Source: a virus
Length of the DNA stretch: 41,348 nt
Virus record (IMG/VR): IMGVR_UViG_3300042691_037827
Location: 1-41,348 of that record
Reading direction: 5' to 3' (one strand)
Shown one piece after another: positions 39,397-41,348 of the stretch (the first letter of the stretch is position 1; every line of letters starts with the position of its first letter). The notes under the pieces are model-generated. The model did no database searches and was not told where the DNA came from. It saw only the letters and a program-made list of their open reading frames with translations. Made by a program: the position numbers and the translations under genes.

Positions 39397-39578
39397 TGTC
39401 CGCCCCCGTCCAGGATGGTGTCCACGTCCGCGTCCACCTTGGCCACGTCTTCCCCCAGTCTGTGGATTCGTTCCAGGGCCTGTTCCCGGGTGAAGCCCTT
39501 GGCCACCATCTGGGCCACGGCCGCCACCACCTTCACGATGACCTGGACCACGTCCAGGGCCGTCATTGCGTTTCCCAT
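39393..39578 (-). CDS. Small amphipathic helical lysis-region protein
   Basis: The product is 61 residues from the ATG at 39578; an ATG at 39566 is an alternative. One hydrophobic/amphipathic helix (about residues 9-30, VVQVIVKVVAAVAQMVAKGF) is followed by a charged helix with E-R-I-H-R-L-G-E-D-V and a Gly-rich end. It overlaps the endolysin start. A short holin, antiholin or spanin-like partner is plausible from topology and position only. Confidence 0.6.
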   Translation of the reverse strand: MGNAMTALDVVQVIVKVVAAVAQMVAKGFTREQALERIHRLGEDVAKVDADVDTILDGGGQ

Positions 39579-39582
39579 GTGC

Positions 39583-40443
39583 CTACTCGCTTTCGCTCGC
39601 GTCCGCGTCCGGGGCCGCATCGGTCCCGCCGTCCGCCCCCGCGTCACCAGACACGGGGAAGACCGGGGGAATGTTGACGCCGAACCGACCCAGGGCCACG
39701 CCCAGGCGGCCGTAAGACTCTGTCAGGTTCGCCAGGGCCGGGACGAATCTGGACGCCACCGCGTTGTCCGATGCGCGAACGAGTGAGACGGCCACTTCGT
39801 GAGCGTCCACCACCGCATCATGGGCCACCAAGACCGGCCGCCAGTCCGCCCGGACCTGGACCACCGCGGCGCGTTCCTCTGGCGTGGCCGCACGCGCGGG
39901 CCCCTGGGCGACGCATTGGCCGCCCTCCGTCCGATGGCCAGACCGACCGGCCGCCCGAAGTTGAGCCACACAGTACGCGTCCAGGGCCTGTTCCCCTCCG
40001 GCGTTCACCCCGGCCGCCACCGCGTTCAGGGTGCCTCGCGCGTAGTCCAGGGGGCCCAGCGCGGGGTTGCAGCCCGGCACAGTGGCGCTGGCCAGCGCGA
40101 AGCCCAGGACCAGGGCCAGGGCCGCCCCCGGGGGCACCGAGGGGCCACCGCCCGACGCGGACGCCTTGGCGTCCCTCTGGGCTTCCCGCGCCTTCAGAAG
40201 CGCGTCCAGGGCCGCTTCCGCCGCCACCACGGCCGCCGCCTTCAGAGCAGCGTTGTCATCCTCGCCAGGGCGGCCGCGCACCTTGCGAATGGCCGCCTGA
40301 ATGAGCGCCAGAACGAGGGCCGCCAGGGCACCCCAGAGGGGGGCCAGCGCGGGGTTCGCCAGCATGGCCGCCACCCCTCCGCCGGTCGCACCTGCCACGG
40401 TCTGGGCCACCAACTCCGAGGGGATACCGAACTTGAACGTCAT
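39583..40443 (-). CDS. Lysis-region membrane protein with internal lipobox
   Basis: The product is 286 residues from the ATG at 40443; a GTG at 40503 is less likely. Segments: N-terminal hydrophobic helices (about 10-52) resembling a holin hairpin, a charged Ala/Glu/Lys linker (53-100), a second hydrophobic stretch (108-121) ending in T-V-P-G-C125, a lipobox-like site, and a soluble domain. Residues 156-201 match the lipoprotein at 36793-37122 (AYCxAQ, spaced Cys, RADW). The combination suggests a two-part envelope protein, perhaps a holin-like domain fused to an outer-membrane or spanin-like part. An internal GTG before the second segment could make a separate lipoprotein. Confidence 0.65.
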   Translation of the reverse strand: MTFKFGIPSELVAQTVAGATGGGVAAMLANPALAPLWGALAALVLALIQAAIRKVRGRPGEDDNAALKAAAVVAAEAALDALLKAREAQRDAKASASGGGPSVPPGAALALVLGFALASATVPGCNPALGPLDYARGTLNAVAAGVNAGGEQALDAYCVAQLRAAGRSGHRTEGGQCVAQGPARAATPEERAAVVQVRADWRPVLVAHDAVVDAHEVAVSLVRASDNAVASRFVPALANLTESYGRLGVALGRFGVNIPPVFPVSGDAGADGGTDAAPDADASESE

Positions 40444-40463
40444 GGAACGAACTTCGATGAACG

Positions 40464-40484
40464 GGCCGCGCACTCTGGGCGGCC
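40464..40484 (-). promoter_or_regulatory. Hairpin in leader of the lysis gene, related to 13521-13549
   Basis: GGCCGC (40464-40469) pairs with GCGGCC (40479-40484) around GCACTCTGG. The element resembles the capsid leader hairpin in stem, loop and the following ATCGAA. It may terminate tail transcripts or protect the lysis message. Confidence 0.5.
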
Positions 40485-40503
40485 GCCCCTCGGTCGTAAC
40501 CAC

Positions 40504-41348
40504 TCAGGGGTTGGAGTCCACCAGGGTAATGTTCGCAACTTGGAGAACCTGTCCAGACCCCCCCGCCGTGCAATCGAAGTACACCTGGACAAGCCCGCCG
40601 GTCCCGTCCGCAGGCACTGTGATGGACCGGGTTTCCCAGGTCCACACGTTGGACGTGGCGGCCAGGGCGGTGTCCTGGGACGCCAGGGCGGTCCCGCCCA
40701 CACCGGACACATAGGCCCCCAGAATCCCCGCCGTGGCCCCGGACGTTTTGTACCGGACATGCAGGGTGTACGTTTGGTCCGGTGCCCCGGCCCCCACCCC
40801 GTACAGGTTGCGGACCTGGAAGCGGAACCGAGGGTCATGGGCCCCCGTGACGTTGTATTGCCACTCCAACGGCCCGAAGGTCCCGTCACGATGCCAGTGG
40901 GGGTTAGTGGCAGTCGCCCCGTTGTTGCTTGACTCGATTCCCGCAATCTGAATGTGCGGCCGGAACCCAGTCCGGTACTGGTCCATAAGGTAGGCCAATC
41001 GGTTCAGACCCCGGGGCGAACTGGGCCCGCCGTCCACCAACCTGTTGGGAGACAGGGTCCACGCTTGTTCCAGGATGGGTTCCGCCGGGTCCGCCGTGAC
41101 GTTGCTGGACGCCAGGGGGACTTCCAGGATGGTCAATCGAAGGATGCCCTGGGACACCGTACCGATATTCAGCGTCACGTCCAGGGATCCCATGGTGGCG
41201 GTGGACGCCGTCACCCCGGACACGTCAATATACCCTACCACTTCGCCCTGGGCGACGCGGCCGCCGGGCGGGTATCGGAAGTTGACCGAGCCGTCCAGGC
41301 CGTTCGCTTCAAGCCACGCGGCCCCCGTGGGGAGCGTTACGTCCAGAG
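40504..41348 (-). CDS. Virion (tail fibre or receptor-binding type) protein, C-terminal part; starts at 367
   Basis: Read from the start at 367 across the junction, codons continue in frame through 41279 to the TGA at 40504, giving about 380 residues in total. An internal GTG near 41241 is not the real start because the frame is open upstream through the repeat. The C-terminal half has alternating strands, several Trp and Tyr residues (PHWHRDG, WQYNV, WTWE) and a Gly/Ala-rich centre, the style of a beta-sandwich binding domain at the tail tip. The next gene starts beyond a hairpin at 40464-40484. Confidence 0.8.
   Translation of the reverse strand, partial: LDVTLPTGAAWLEANGLDGSVNFRYPPGGRVAQGEVVGYIDVSGVTASTATMGSLDVTLNIGTVSQGILRLTILEVPLASSNVTADPAEPILEQAWTLSPNRLVDGGPSSPRGLNRLAYLMDQYRTGFRPHIQIAGIESSNNGATATNPHWHRDGTFGPLEWQYNVTGAHDPRFRFQVRNLYGVGAGAPDQTYTLHVRYKTSGATAGILGAYVSGVGGTALASQDTALAATSNVWTWETRSITVPADGTGGLVQVYFDCTAGGSGQVLQVANITLVDSNP
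41280..41348. repeat. Terminal direct repeat, right copy
   Basis: Identical to bases 1-69. It marks the assembly overlap that joins the ends of the molecule. Confidence 0.95.

Overview
The window is a complete, GC-rich tailed-phage genome. Its last 69 bases (41280-41348) repeat its first 69 bases exactly, and one virion gene reads in frame across the ends, so the molecule is circular or circularly permuted with a unit length of about 41,279 bp. A tape measure gene, a tail tube gene and a frameshifted tail chaperone pair, with no sheath gene recognised, indicate a siphovirus with a long non-contractile tail. The host cannot be named. Promoters are sigma70-like (TTGAC-17 bp-TAnnnT), several mRNAs look nearly leaderless, and two proteins carry lipoprotein signals.

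Layout. A minus-strand block runs from 22543 down to 1 and continues around the junction to 38452. In reading order it encodes a zinc/HTH protein, a probable small terminase, a membrane protein, large terminase, a lectin-like protein, portal, a neck protein, scaffold, major capsid protein, connector and tail-completion proteins, tail tube, tail chaperones with a -1 slippery site, tape measure, tail tip proteins, and then a lysis group (a membrane/lipoprotein, a small helical protein and a probable TIM-barrel endolysin). Two plus-strand cargo genes (18879-19223 and 17315-17677) interrupt this block, each with its own promoter. A plus-strand block (22960-38434) encodes replication and nucleotide metabolism: PrimPol-SF3 helicase, Cas4/RecB-like nuclease, SNF2-like helicase, dNMP kinase, a possible ssDNA-binding protein, a 5'-nucleotidase-like HD enzyme, family A DNA polymerase and a RuvC-like resolvase. 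It ends in a cluster with an HTH repressor, a lipoprotein and a ParB-like protein. No integrase was found.

Regulation is the most unusual part. (1) A 287-bp control region occurs twice in opposite orientations (14901-15187 and 22593-22879), about 85% identical without gaps. It heads the replication operon and the capsid/tail operon, and contains clusters of GTGCAC sites plus a 34-bp nested palindrome. (2) Four promoters carry the same 15-bp dyad (consensus GTAA...CCCTTAC) inside the spacer. They drive a zinc-binding cargo gene, the HTH repressor operon, a lipoprotein operon and parB, which looks like a lysogeny or prophage-maintenance regulon. (3) The cargo gene at 18879 is bracketed by two pairs of 30-bp dyads with identical 39-bp spacing.

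A 346-bp gene-free stretch at 30463-30808 holds a tRNA-like gene (30620-30698). It has 21 of 21 Watson-Crick stem pairs and an encoded CCA, but an 8-nt anticodon loop and altered D/T-loop contacts. With ParB, repressor and operators present but no integrase, a plasmid-like prophage lifestyle is a reasonable hypothesis.
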